In this document: in pieces, positions 1 to 8,333 of the stretch | Position numbering within the stretch: position 1 is the first letter of the stretch | How the letters are laid out: the number at the start of each line of letters is the position of its first letter | DNA from: an uncultured Ruminococcus sp. | GTDB taxonomy: Bacteria > Bacillota > Clostridia > Oscillospirales > Acutalibacteraceae | Direction: 5' to 3' | Assembly (NCBI GenBank): GCA_902785425.1 | Contig: CACZYP010000031.1 | Span: 1-54,894 of the forward strand | DNA: 54,894 bases | Notes under the pieces: model-generated | The model's input: the letters and a program-made list of their open reading frames with translations, nothing else | The model's database searches: none | What the model was told of the DNA's origin: nothing | Translations under genes and position numbers: made by a program

Positions 1-100
1 TACTGACGTATTTCAAGGGAGTTGAGTGCAATATGACAAAAAGATGCAAGCAAGATGGGTGCTCAGTCCGCAGGACGTGATTTAATCAGTGGTTCCTTAG
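1..100 (+). repeat. Right part of a dispersed MITE-like element, cut by the window edge
   Basis: This is the right-hand part of the dispersed element described at 25390-25540. It ends in the inverted-repeat end CAGTGGTTCCTTAG at about 87-100. The motif GCAAGCAAGATGGGTGCTC just inside the end recurs in the other copies. Its left half is off the window. Its first 23 bases are identical to the last 23 of the window. The element joins directly onto a Hint-domain reading frame on the minus strand and supplies that frame's stop codon. Confidence 0.8.
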
Positions 101-559
101 TTCAGCTGTACAATTATTATCATTATGCACCAACACACCGGTATCGGTAACATAATAAGTATGGAAATCCTTGACCTCAAAGTTGTAAACAATAACAGGC
201 TCATCAAGAAGTTCTGCGTATGTTTTAGAGATAACAGCTGTTGTGCCGTCGGCAAGAGTAAGGATATCGCCCTCACGAAGGTCTTTGGCACTGACCCACT
301 CATCTTCTACCCAGAACGGATGATTAGGTGTTGTTTCGATCTCTTCGCCGTTTACGAAGATGTGGATAAGTACTTCAGATTCTCTGCGGAATACTCTTGC
401 GACTTCTTTGTACCCACTCTCCCCCGTTTCGGGGTTAGTTGAATAAACAAGATCGCCCGATTTTATCTCTTCGATCGGCTTGTTTCCGTCTTTCGTAAGA
501 ACAAGCGTACCTTCGACAAAGCATTGTGAATCTTTTGCACCATCAGTATTTACATTTTT
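86..559 (-). pseudogene. Hint (intein-like) domain of a polymorphic toxin, no start, toxin tip replaced by the mobile repeat
   Basis: The open frame encodes an almost complete Hint autoprocessing domain. It has the N-terminal cysteine block CFVEGTLVLT, the central TTPNHPFWVEDEWVSAKDL block and the C-terminal block HTYYVTDTGVLVHN. In polymorphic toxin systems a Hint domain sits just before the toxin tip and releases it. Here the frame opens right after a stop at 560-562 with no start codon. Six residues after VLVHN the sequence runs into the mobile element, whose end is read as LRNH followed by TGA. The toxin domain and the rest of the parent protein are gone. This is a remnant or a recombination donor, not a functional gene. 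Confidence 0.8.
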
Positions 560-562
560 TTA

Positions 563-862
563 CAGAGCGGCTTAGGATGAGAAAAATCTGTATATTCTGA
601 ATAGAATGAAAGACACGAAATGATACGCCAAACTGCCAAGAGGAAGTTCATTTTTAGTTCTTAACAATTTGGTTGGTTCAAAAGTTCATAATACTATGTG
701 CTGTTTGAAAATTCGATACAACTGCCTATTTCTACTAATGCGATCTAGTTACTGTGTTAAAATACTCGGAATGCGTAAGTTATCTTCAGCTTTTTTCATA
801 GGAAACGCCTCTCATAAATGTTATATCCAGTCCCTTTGCTATTTTTTAAATAAGCTCTAATA
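563..862. other. Intergenic stretch without a convincing gene
   Basis: About 300 AT-rich bases lie between the first Hint remnant and the 170-residue immunity-like gene. Short minus-strand frames exist, for example one opening MKKAEDNLRIPSILTQ near 804, but all are broken by stops within about 20 codons. This looks like decayed cassette DNA. I see no promoter or terminator that I would defend. Confidence 0.4.
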
Positions 863-1375
863 TCAAAAACCAAAAATATTAAGTCCCAGCTGTTCAATAT
901 CAGGAAATAGTGGTTCAAGACTCATTGAGGTATGCACTCCCATCAAATAATCATATCCAATAAATAGTTTAAATCTATAAGGTAAATATACAGAAGCACC
1001 TATATCCTCTCTGAGCTGCAATCGAATTAAATCGGATAAGATAATACCATCAATCATAGTATTATCTTTAATACAATAATATGTATCTAAAACAGATTCG
1101 GTATACAAGGATTTATATTTTAAGTTTTCAATACGTGATAGGATATCTCCCCATTTATACACATCTTTAACTCTAACCAATTTAATTTTCATATAATTCA
1201 GAATGAGCAATACAGCACTTACATATGCATCTTCAACCGTCTTATAATCATCAACTGTAAGCAAAGTTCCGTTAAAAGTATTTCCTATATCACATATTGC
1301 TGTCCATTCCGGAGTAGTTATCGTGCAATTAGTAATTGATCTGCTTTTATATTTTGTAATATCGTAACGATACAT
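863..1375 (-). CDS. Putative immunity protein of the Ntox21-like toxin
   Basis: A 170-residue protein with no signal peptide or membrane segment and no family that I recognise. Its start codon lies four bases after the stop of the toxin-domain gene at 1379, the standard toxin-then-immunity order of polymorphic toxin cassettes. By position it should encode the cytoplasmic inhibitor that protects the cell from the toxin tip encoded just upstream. Base composition is AT-rich, like the rest of the cassette and unlike the surface-protein genes of the window. The function is inferred from context only. Confidence 0.6.
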   Translation of the reverse strand: MYRYDITKYKSRSITNCTITTPEWTAICDIGNTFNGTLLTVDDYKTVEDAYVSAVLLILNYMKIKLVRVKDVYKWGDILSRIENLKYKSLYTESVLDTYYCIKDNTMIDGIILSDLIRLQLREDIGASVYLPYRFKLFIGYDYLMGVHTSMSLEPLFPDIEQLGLNIFGF

Positions 1376-1378
1376 ATA

Positions 1379-2068
1379 TCAATAATAATCTCCTATTCTG
1401 TTCAATTGAGCATCATATGTCCCCATTCTAGTTTGTTTACTGTTTATACCTTCTATGGTCTTTGCTTGTTTCCAGACTCCTCCATTATGAGGTCCTGTGC
1501 CATTCGCACTTCCGATATCCTGACTTATATAAGTTTTCGTTTTTTTATTATAATATATAGGTTCTCCATTTTTTGCAAACTGACCAGTTTTCTCGAAACC
1601 TAATTCCTTAGCCGCCTTAGCAGATTGTTTAGATGTCATTCTCTGCCATTCGTGTTTGTTAGGTGTATCTTCATTACTGGAATTATTACCCTTATTATCA
1701 GTGTTATACTTGCTTGCATTATGGACTAAAATACATACATCTGTAACATAATAAGTATGGAAGTCCTTAACTTCGAAGTTATAAACAATAACCGGTTCTT
1801 CAAGCTGTTTGCCGTAGGTTCTTGTAATGGCTGCACTCGTCCCATCGGCAAGAGTAAGAACATCACCCTCACACAGGCCTTTTGCGCTTACCCACTGGTT
1901 TTCGACCCGGAACGGGTGCTTCGGAGTGGTTGTTATCTCTTCACCGTCAGCAGTGATGTGAACAAGCTCGTCTGTATCGTTTTCAAAGGTCTGAACGACT
2001 TGTTTGTAGTCAGTTACGCCTGTGGAAACGTCGGTTGAATAAACAAGAACGCCGTATGTGACACCCTG
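1379..2068 (-). CDS. Orphan cassette: truncated Hint domain plus Ntox21-like toxin domain (no native start)
   Basis: The frame opens after a stop at 2069-2071 and enters a Hint domain part-way (GVLVYSTD, then TTPKHPFRVENQWVSAKGL, then HTYYVTDVCILVHN). A linker of about 30 residues follows, then a C-terminal toxin domain of about 86 residues (1379-1639). The toxin has AKELGFEKTGQF, HNGGVWKQA and GTYDAQLNRIGD, which resemble the Ntox21 family of predicted RNase toxins carried by polymorphic and contact-dependent inhibition systems. The family call is from memory of the motifs. No start codon or signal peptide exists upstream, so this is a displaced toxin tip that could act only after recombining onto a full-length toxin. 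The usual final G of the GVLVHN block is changed (VCILVHN). Confidence 0.65.
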   Translation of the reverse strand, partial: QGVTYGVLVYSTDVSTGVTDYKQVVQTFENDTDELVHITADGEEITTTPKHPFRVENQWVSAKGLCEGDVLTLADGTSAAITRTYGKQLEEPVIVYNFEVKDFHTYYVTDVCILVHNASKYNTDNKGNNSSNEDTPNKHEWQRMTSKQSAKAAKELGFEKTGQFAKNGEPIYYNKKTKTYISQDIGSANGTGPHNGGVWKQAKTIEGINSKQTRMGTYDAQLNRIGDYY

Positions 2069-2098
2069 TTATGACTCTAAAGAGTTAAGTCCTCAGAA

Positions 2099-2682
2099 TT
2101 ACAATAATCCTTCAATAATCAATCTTTGATTAACACTAAAAGCTACACCTATAAAAGTTGTCAACCCGTACAATCTAAAAAACTCTGGTTCTTTCTCTAA
2201 CCTATCTCTATATTCGTTCACGAAACACGCTTTCCCGATATCATAAAACCCATAATTAATCTTTACATCAAGATTTTTAATAGATTATTCAGGACAAAAA
2301 TACCCTTTAGTCCAATAACCTTCAGAAATGATAAAAGGAGGAAGTAAAATATTGTCACTATTATTAAACGTTACAGAATCAAAAGGCTCAATGTTCGGTT
2401 TAAATACTGCTACAACCAATAGATCATCAGCACAGCTGTTTTTAACATGGTTATTGATAACAACACCGTATAATACTATTCCCTCTTGAAGCTCCATTCG
2501 GAAAACATTACCAATTTCAGGATATTTTCTTGTTTTCTTAAAAACTTTAAACTGGTATTCTGCAACAGTAGCACGTTCCAATGCATCTAATTTTTCCTTT
2601 ATATCGTAGCTTTGGCTATCATATAATGCTTCCCAGCGTACCGATAGAAGGTTAACACCAAAAAGTAGTTCTCATATTTCAC
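2099..2682 (-). pseudogene. Imm26-like immunity gene broken by a frameshift and an in-frame stop
   Basis: The largest intact piece is 2285-2581 (98 residues). Two observations show a broken longer gene. First, the frame stays open past the TAA at 2285-2287 for about 60 more codons (SIKNLDVKINYGFYDIGKAC onward) to a stop at 2099. Second, upstream coding sequence (FGVNLLSVRWEALYDSQSYD) lies in the same frame without a start, while a GTG at 2680-2682 opens MKYENYF one base out of phase. The shift falls in a run of five T at about 2662-2666. The motifs EIGNVFRMELQ, LYGVVINNH and LLPPFIISEGYWTKGYF suggest the Imm26 immunity family. The family call is moderate, the double lesion is seen directly. 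It is probably an immunity gene stranded from its toxin. Confidence 0.6.
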
Positions 2683-2711
2683 CAACTATTTATCAGCCAA
2701 TTAATAACTTT

Positions 2712-3032
2712 CTATATTTCATCGTTAAAAAAAATTCTACATAAAGAAAAAAACGCCTGTATTCTCTGTTCATTATTAGGAAAAACATAATTAATGTAAT
2801 CAACATAGTTTCTATTTGGTTCTAAACTAACCTTATGTGTACTTTCTATATACTTTTTAACCCAATCATGAAAATATTTTTTGAATTTTAAATCCAGCTC
2901 ATCTGCATTATCATTTATCAAATTATTAAATAGAAATCCAGAAATAAATAGATGTAACGACTCTAAAGAAGGTTTGCCAACAAACATACCTGGTCTATGC
3001 TCTATTAGACAAATCAATTCAAATACATTCAT
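2712..3032 (-). CDS. Putative immunity protein of the papain-fold toxin
   Basis: A 106-residue soluble protein starting 12 bases after the stop of the toxin frame at 3045, behind a weak ribosome site (AAGGATG). Its N-terminus has HRPGMFVGKPSLESLHLFISGF, a pattern that I associate with small immunity-type proteins found beside polymorphic toxins. Acidic and aromatic helical segments follow. The likely role is to bind and block the papain-fold toxin encoded just before it. The function is inferred from order and spacing. I do not assign a named immunity family. Confidence 0.6.
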   Translation of the reverse strand: MNVFELICLIEHRPGMFVGKPSLESLHLFISGFLFNNLINDNADELDLKFKKYFHDWVKKYIESTHKVSLEPNRNYVDYINYVFPNNEQRIQAFFSLCRIFFNDEI

Positions 3033-3044
3033 AATAACACATCC

Positions 3045-3722
3045 TTATGGAATTGGTATATTAGTTATATCAAATAATGATGAATACTCTAATATACCCA
3101 AATCAGCCAGCCAAGAACTATAGTTTACACCAAGAGGGTTTAAATTATCATAAACCATGTCGTCAATTAATACAGCATAATGCGTACCATTTTTAGTAAT
3201 AATATCGCCATATATATCCGACCAAATATAGTCAGTGTTTATGGATTTGACAATTAGCTTTTCACCACTAATAGAGTTAATTCTCATGCCGTTTTCCATT
3301 TTGTTCGCAAATTGTTCACACATTAGATTCTTTTTATATTGATCAGGGATTTCATTTGCAATTTGTTGTGGGGAATTAACGCCCCCTTCACCACCATAAT
3401 TCGCATTATGCACCAACACACCAATATCAGTGACATAATAAGTATGGAAATCTTTAACCTCAAAGTTATAGACAATAACAGGCTCATCAAGAAGTTCTGC
3501 GTATGTTTTAGAGATAACAGCTGTTGTGCCGTCTGCAAGAGTAGGAACATCGCCCTCACACAGGTCTTTTGCGCTTACCCACTGGTTTTCGACCCGGAAC
3601 GGGTGCTTCGGAGTTGTTGTTATCTCTTCGCCGTCAGCAGTGATGCGAACAAGCTCATTTGTTTCGTTTTCAAAGGTCTGAACGACTTCTTTGTAGTCGC
3701 TCTCGCCTGCTGCACGGGTCGA
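3045..3722 (-). CDS. Orphan cassette: truncated Hint domain plus papain-fold toxin (Tox-PL-2-like), no native start
   Basis: The frame opens after tandem TAA stops at 3723-3728 in the middle of a Hint domain (TTPKHPFRVENQWVSAKDL, then HTYYVTDIGVLVHN) and continues without a break into a toxin domain of about 115 residues. That domain has MCEQFANKM (candidate nucleophile Cys), NGTHYAVLIDD (candidate His) and VYDNLNPLGVNYSSWLADL. This matches my recollection of papain-fold toxin 2, a cysteine-protease-like toxin tip. The first available start is the GTG at 3419, inside the VLVHN motif, which would remove the Hint domain. With no secretion or delivery region this is a displaced tip. Its immunity gene follows directly. 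Confidence 0.7.
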   Translation of the reverse strand, partial: STRAAGESDYKEVVQTFENETNELVRITADGEEITTTPKHPFRVENQWVSAKDLCEGDVPTLADGTTAVISKTYAELLDEPVIVYNFEVKDFHTYYVTDIGVLVHNANYGGEGGVNSPQQIANEIPDQYKKNLMCEQFANKMENGMRINSISGEKLIVKSINTDYIWSDIYGDIITKNGTHYAVLIDDMVYDNLNPLGVNYSSWLADLGILEYSSLFDITNIPIP

Positions 3723-4072
3723 TTATTATTGTAGCATATGAGCGATGGTTTGTAAAGGCGTGGTGTTGGTGGAGTTGTGTAAGGGATAAAAACTGCGGCG
3801 AGGGTGGCTCACCGCAGTTGTATTTCATATATTACTAAACAACAACGCTCCACAATAAATCGGAGGCACTTTTAAAAACAGAAAATAAATAAGTTGCGTA
3901 GCTGCTTTGCTTCTTTTTTCATTTAAGCATAAAATTAATAACCACTCTTATATATTTGTCCATTATTTTTAATACATATAAAATATATAAATTCTAAATA
4001 TCTATAACTGTGCAACAAAACAAAAATTTTGAAGTTTTTGTGCAAATTATAGAATAATCATTATATTTAGTG

Positions 4073-4106
4073 TATAATATATATATTCTATTTGAGGAGG
4101 AATTTT
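4073..4106 (+). promoter_or_regulatory. -10 box and ribosome site of the protease gene
   Basis: A TATAAT hexamer lies at 4073-4078 in a very AT-rich stretch, with no good -35 box at standard spacing. The ribosome site GAGGAGG at about 4094-4100 precedes ATG 4108 with ideal spacing and fixes the start. Confidence 0.5.
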
Positions 4107-4107
4107 A

Positions 4108-7100
4108 ATGAACAATTTGTTCAAAAGAGTCGTATCTTTGTCAATTGTTTCGGCGCTTGTAATGTCTGCCTCAACGGCAGCGCTTGCAGCCGAGACAAAC
4201 GATACGGCCGGCACTTTGGTAAACAATAGTGCAAATGACAGTATTAACACACGGCAGACCGATGAAAACGGCATCTTCACCATTGACATGGGTGACATTC
4301 CGGCCGGCGTTAAGGATCTCGATATCGACGATATCCCGGACGAACACAAGTTCCGCTTCATGGAAGAAGCAAACGACGAAATTGTGTTCAGCCAAAACGA
4401 CGCAATCTTGAAAAGAGGAATTCGTAATTCGTCGGGTCTTCCCGAAGCTGTGGACAACTCCACAAACGAAAACTCTATCTACTTCCCGCCGATCGGAGAT
4501 CAGGGTTACATCGGTTCCTGCGTGGCATGGGGTACTACTTACTATTCTTTCACCTACATGCTCAACAAAGCAAGAGGAATTCCGACAACACCCGAAACGA
4601 CGTACTCCCCTATGTGGACATACAATCTCTGCAACTGCGGAGTTGACGGCGGCACAACAGACGATCAGGCTTTTGACATTCTCATGAAAATGGGCGCCGC
4701 ACCGATCACAGAAGTTCCGCCCGAGACAAATCCGGAGATTGCATCCAACTATCTCTCATGGCATGCAGAAGACGATATCTGGGAGCATGCTGCTCACAAC
4801 CGTCTTACCGATTACTACTATTTTACATCGGTATATTACAATGACGGCAGAATGCAGGAATCTACTACTCCCGTTCCTGATTTCGGCACACCGATCACAG
4901 ATCCGGACGACTCAGATCTCCATGCTATCAAGACAGCTCTTTGCAACGGCGATATACTTCCGATAACTACTTTTATCGGCAACTGGCAATGCATTAGCAT
5001 CAAGAGCACAGATGATCCCAATGTTGACAACACTCATGTAAATGAAGTTGCAGCTATTGAGTGCTACGGCAATTACGGCGGTCACGAGATGACTCTTGTA
5101 GGCTACAACGACAATATCTGGGTCGATATAAACAACAACGATCAGGTAGACAGCGGCGAGATGGGCGCATTCAAGGTCGCTAACTCCTGGGGTATCAGAG
5201 ATGATGAGAACGAAGGTTTCTACTGGGTCGCTTACGACGCTCTCAACACTGTTTCCGCTGTTGAAAACTATGCAAGCAGCGAAGGCAGACTTTGCATTCT
5301 GAACACCGTAGCAAAGCTCATTGTTGAAGATAAGGATCATTCATCAAATGCTTTTATCAAATACACTTTCAATTCCGAGAAGCGCTATGACACATATCTC
5401 CGAATTACCGCAACAGAAAAAGATGGCGGCAACGCTGTTTATTCCGGCACTGCTTTCCCTTACAGCTGCGGAAGCTACTCGGATTACGCATGGTTCTGGG
5501 ATACATATACAAATTACAACGGCACAGTAGGCCCCTGTGACGGATATATGTATTACGATCTCAACAATATTATCCCCGATATCACACCGAGCGATCTGTC
5601 GTGCTACAACTGGGAGATCAACGTCACTGACTTTGAAGGAAACTCTCCTCTCCTTGTTAAAGAACTCAAATTTACAGATTCCTCAACAGGTGCGCAGTAT
5701 GATATTCTTGACGGCGCTCAGGATACTATCGACCACACAACATATACATACACAGAAGAATCCGTAAACCTGAACAATAACCTCGGATGCAGCCTTTCTG
5801 TCAATCCCAAAGCTGCAGCTGCTCCTTCTTTTATGACGATCTCTGCAGCCGCAAAGAACGGCACTGCTCCTTATGAATATTACTGTGAAGTTAAAGATGA
5901 AGACGACAACATCACAGTTCTCAGCGACTGGTGTTCTTCTTCCACGTTTATTCATACCGTAGCTGCAAACAAATCCGGCAATTATAAATACATCGTCAAA
6001 GTAAGAGATGCAGACGGAAACACCGTAACAAAGTCAAGACTCTGCTATGTTGCTCCCGTTACACTTGAGGGCATAGATACAGGAGATTCAAACGAAGCCT
6101 CCATCGGTGATCTTGTTGTTCTTAAGCCTATAGGCACTCTGAACGCTAATCTTCTCAAAACTTCCGACGTTGTTTACACTATCACAAAGAACGGCGTAGC
6201 AAACTCCTGCGAAGCAAAGAATACAACCGATTTCTCCATTGATTTCACGCCCGATGCAGGCGGCTTATATGAAATAAAGTGTACTGTATCGTACAACGGC
6301 GCAACACTTGCCGAAGTTTCCAAAAACTTCTTTGTTATCGGCGGCAATTCTCCCGATCCTGATTCCATCACGATCTACTACAAGGGCTACAGCCATCCGA
6401 ACATTCACTACTGTGTAGAAAACGGTCACTGGACTTCCGTTCCGGGCGTTGCAATGAATGCCGACACTTCCGTTTCGGGCTACACACACAGCTACACTAT
6501 CGACCTCGGCAGCAATGCTTCTTACGCAAAGGTATGCTTCAACGACGGTCACGGCAACTGGGACAGCAGAAACGGCGCCAACTACCGTTTTGAAAAAGGT
6601 ACTTACACATTCAAAAACGGCACGATCAAAAAATTAGAGACAGGCCTTAAAGTAAGCCTCTCTCTTCCCGGAAATGTTCTCCAGCTTTTCGACACCATGC
6701 CATTCTCTGCAAACGCAGAAGGCGGAACGGCTCCGTATTTCTATAAATTTGAAGAACGCCAGGAGGGCACAGACGTCTATTTATTGAATGAATTCTCTTC
6801 CGATAACACTTCAAAAGAATTCTGCGGAGGTCCTCCTCATACATTCCAGTATGACAAAACTATTATTGTAACAGTCCTGGACTCCGAAGGAAATGTAGCA
6901 CAGGCATCCGAAGTGATCTCCTGCCGGAGTCAGGATATCTCCGTAAAGGCTGATAAAACAAATATCGCTCCCGGCGATACTGTACAGCTTTCACTTTATT
7001 CCGAATACCCGCTCTACAATCTGCACGCCGACAATTACTACGTTTACAGTGACGAAGTTTTGGTAGAATGCATTACCGCAAATTCCGACGGCACAGCGAC

Positions 7101-7488
7101 CTGGACTCCGACAGAGGAAGGCGGTTACACTATTTCCGCAAGGATCCTTACGGAAGACGGCTTTACCGCAGGTACTGCGCTCGGCACATTTGGTGTAAGA
7201 TCTCAGCCTGCAAACGCTGTTACTATCTACTACAAGGGCTATTCTCACCCGAATATCCACTATCAGGTAGGTAATGGTCACTGGACATCTGTTCCCGGTG
7301 TTGCAATGGAAGCTACAAACGAAGTTTCCGGCTGCACTCACAAGTACACGATCGACCTTGGCAATGCATCGTATGCTAACGTATGCTTCAACGACGGTCA
7401 CGGCAATTGGGACAGCAGAAACGGCGCTAACTACCGTTTCACACAGGGCACATACAAATATTCAAACGGCAAGATCACCGCAATGTGA
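4108..7488 (+). CDS. Secreted papain-family (C1A) cysteine protease with two CBM25-like starch-binding modules
   Basis: The protein has 1126 residues with a signal peptide ending near ALAAE (about residue 29). The catalytic region carries all papain landmarks: Gln132 and Cys138 in GDQGYIGSCVAWG, His326 in GGHEMTLVGYND and Asn359 in VANSWG. An acidic NNNDQVDSGEMG loop lies just before the Asn. Ig/triple-tyrosine-like beta domains follow (about 560-750 and 850-1030). Two near-identical modules (about 752-843 and 1036-1126) share TIYYKGYSHPNIHY, GHWTSVPGVAM and FNDGHGNWDSRNGANYRF. This is the pattern of family 25 carbohydrate-binding modules, which bind starch. There is no dockerin or sortase motif, so it is probably released or held on starch by the modules. 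The role is inferred to be proteolysis of starch-associated proteins. A strong terminator follows. Confidence 0.85.
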   Translation: MNNLFKRVVSLSIVSALVMSASTAALAAETNDTAGTLVNNSANDSINTRQTDENGIFTIDMGDIPAGVKDLDIDDIPDEHKFRFMEEANDEIVFSQNDAILKRGIRNSSGLPEAVDNSTNENSIYFPPIGDQGYIGSCVAWGTTYYSFTYMLNKARGIPTTPETTYSPMWTYNLCNCGVDGGTTDDQAFDILMKMGAAPITEVPPETNPEIASNYLSWHAEDDIWEHAAHNRLTDYYYFTSVYYNDGRMQESTTPVPDFGTPITDPDDSDLHAIKTALCNGDILPITTFIGNWQCISIKSTDDPNVDNTHVNEVAAIECYGNYGGHEMTLVGYNDNIWVDINNNDQVDSGEMGAFKVANSWGIRDDENEGFYWVAYDALNTVSAVENYASSEGRLCILNTVAKLIVEDKDHSSNAFIKYTFNSEKRYDTYLRITATEKDGGNAVYSGTAFPYSCGSYSDYAWFWDTYTNYNGTVGPCDGYMYYDLNNIIPDITPSDLSCYNWEINVTDFEGNSPLLVKELKFTDSSTGAQYDILDGAQDTIDHTTYTYTEESVNLNNNLGCSLSVNPKAAAAPSFMTISAAAKNGTAPYEYYCEVKDEDDNITVLSDWCSSSTFIHTVAANKSGNYKYIVKVRDADGNTVTKSRLCYVAPVTLEGIDTGDSNEASIGDLVVLKPIGTLNANLLKTSDVVYTITKNGVANSCEAKNTTDFSIDFTPDAGGLYEIKCTVSYNGATLAEVSKNFFVIGGNSPDPDSITIYYKGYSHPNIHYCVENGHWTSVPGVAMNADTSVSGYTHSYTIDLGSNASYAKVCFNDGHGNWDSRNGANYRFEKGTYTFKNGTIKKLETGLKVSLSLPGNVLQLFDTMPFSANAEGGTAPYFYKFEERQEGTDVYLLNEFSSDNTSKEFCGGPPHTFQYDKTIIVTVLDSEGNVAQASEVISCRSQDISVKADKTNIAPGDTVQLSLYSEYPLYNLHADNYYVYSDEVLVECITANSDGTATWTPTEEGGYTISARILTEDGFTAGTALGTFGVRSQPANAVTIYYKGYSHPNIHYQVGNGHWTSVPGVAMEATNEVSGCTHKYTIDLGNASYANVCFNDGHGNWDSRNGANYRFTQGTYKYSNGKITAM

Positions 7489-7494
7489 TCAGAT

Positions 7495-7533
7495 AAAAAA
7501 GTGCTTCCGCTTTTAAAGTGGAAGCACTTTTTT
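7495..7533 (+). terminator. Rho-independent terminator of the protease gene
   Basis: A 10-bp perfect stem (AAGTGCTTCC at 7499-7508 with GGAAGCACTT at 7520-7529) is flanked by A and T runs, immediately after the stop codon. Confidence 0.9.
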
Positions 7534-7640
7534 AATGGAAAATTGAAAATGGAAAATTTCGGAGTCGCTTCGCTCCTGTTTTATAATTGTACAGCTATTC
7601 AATATAGAAAATTTTTGTATCGCAAGATTTTGCGCTTATC

Positions 7641-7670
7641 GGAAATATTTCCATATGATGTATTTATAAT
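7641..7670 (+). promoter_or_regulatory. Palindrome overlapping the promoter of the truncated XRE gene
   Basis: The 12-bp perfect palindrome GGAAATATTTCC (7641-7652) lies where a -35 box would be for the TATAAT at 7665-7670. This is the layout of an autoregulatory operator for the XRE gene that follows. That function is an inference. Confidence 0.4.
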
Positions 7671-7718
7671 AGTTTAAGACACAGGAAAATACATATTCGC
7701 AATAAAGGAGATGATGTT

Positions 7719-7886
7719 ATGAACAATAATAAAAATCACAAGACCGACGATATAAAAACAATAGACAGTATCGAAAAGAAAAACATCTCCGTAGTTTGCA
7801 AAAGCATAAAATACTACAGAGAAAAGCTTGGCATGGAACAAAAGGAGCTTGGGCAGCGTTTAGGTGTTATCGGCAATAGTTATTGA
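7719..7886 (+). pseudogene. Truncated XRE-family helix-turn-helix regulator
   Basis: A 55-codon frame behind a good ribosome site (AAAGGAG). After an N-terminal tail of about 25 residues it enters an XRE/Cro helix-turn-helix (SIKYYREKLGMEQKELGQRL) and stops at GVIGNSY with TGA, before the recognition helix is complete. Intact family members continue for at least 30 more residues. No continuation is visible downstream, where the minus-strand RsbW-like gene ends 24 bases away. It is a remnant rather than a working repressor. Confidence 0.65.
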
Positions 7887-7909
7887 CCAAAAAGCTATTT
7901 ATGCAGTGG

Positions 7910-8329
7910 TTAAAAACTCTTTTTCATTGTGAAAACATTTTGACCGCCTCGGTATTCGTATGACAGATCGTCCATGATCTTTTTGGTCATAAATATGCCG
8001 AGACCGCCGATATTTCTGTCGCTTGCGGAAAGCGTTACATCCGGGTCGGGCTTTGCAAGGGGATCATACTGTATGCCGCTGTCGATAAAGGTTATCGTTA
8101 CCGTCTTTTCATCAGCTATTTCCACCTCAATGACAGCCTCTCCTACTCTGCCGGGGTACGCATAATGAGCGATATTTACAAATATCTCCTCAACCGCAAT
8201 CCTTATCTGCATTATTGCTTTTGGTGAACATTCGATCCCCTGCATACATTCTTCCACAAATTCCAGAACACGCTGTAATTCATTTACATCAGCGTTGACT
8301 CTGAAACGGAATATTCTTTTTTCCGGCAT
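7910..8329 (-). CDS. RsbW/SpoIIAB-like anti-sigma serine kinase (HATPase domain)
   Basis: A 139-residue single-domain GHKL ATPase. The N-box AVEEIFVNIAHYAY, the G1 box FIDSGIQYDP and the G2 box GGLGIFMTKKIMD are all present. Proteins of this type hold a sigma factor or another partner inactive and phosphorylate a STAS-domain antagonist. A PP2C phosphatase reverses this. The ATG lies four bases after the stop of the SpoIIE-like phosphatase, and its ribosome site sits inside the phosphatase's last codons, so translation is coupled. A truncated STAS gene lies upstream in the same direction. The target is unknown: no sigma factor gene is in the window. Confidence 0.85.
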   Translation of the reverse strand: MPEKRIFRFRVNADVNELQRVLEFVEECMQGIECSPKAIMQIRIAVEEIFVNIAHYAYPGRVGEAVIEVEIADEKTVTITFIDSGIQYDPLAKPDPDVTLSASDRNIGGLGIFMTKKIMDDLSYEYRGGQNVFTMKKSF

Positions 8330-8333
8330 AATA

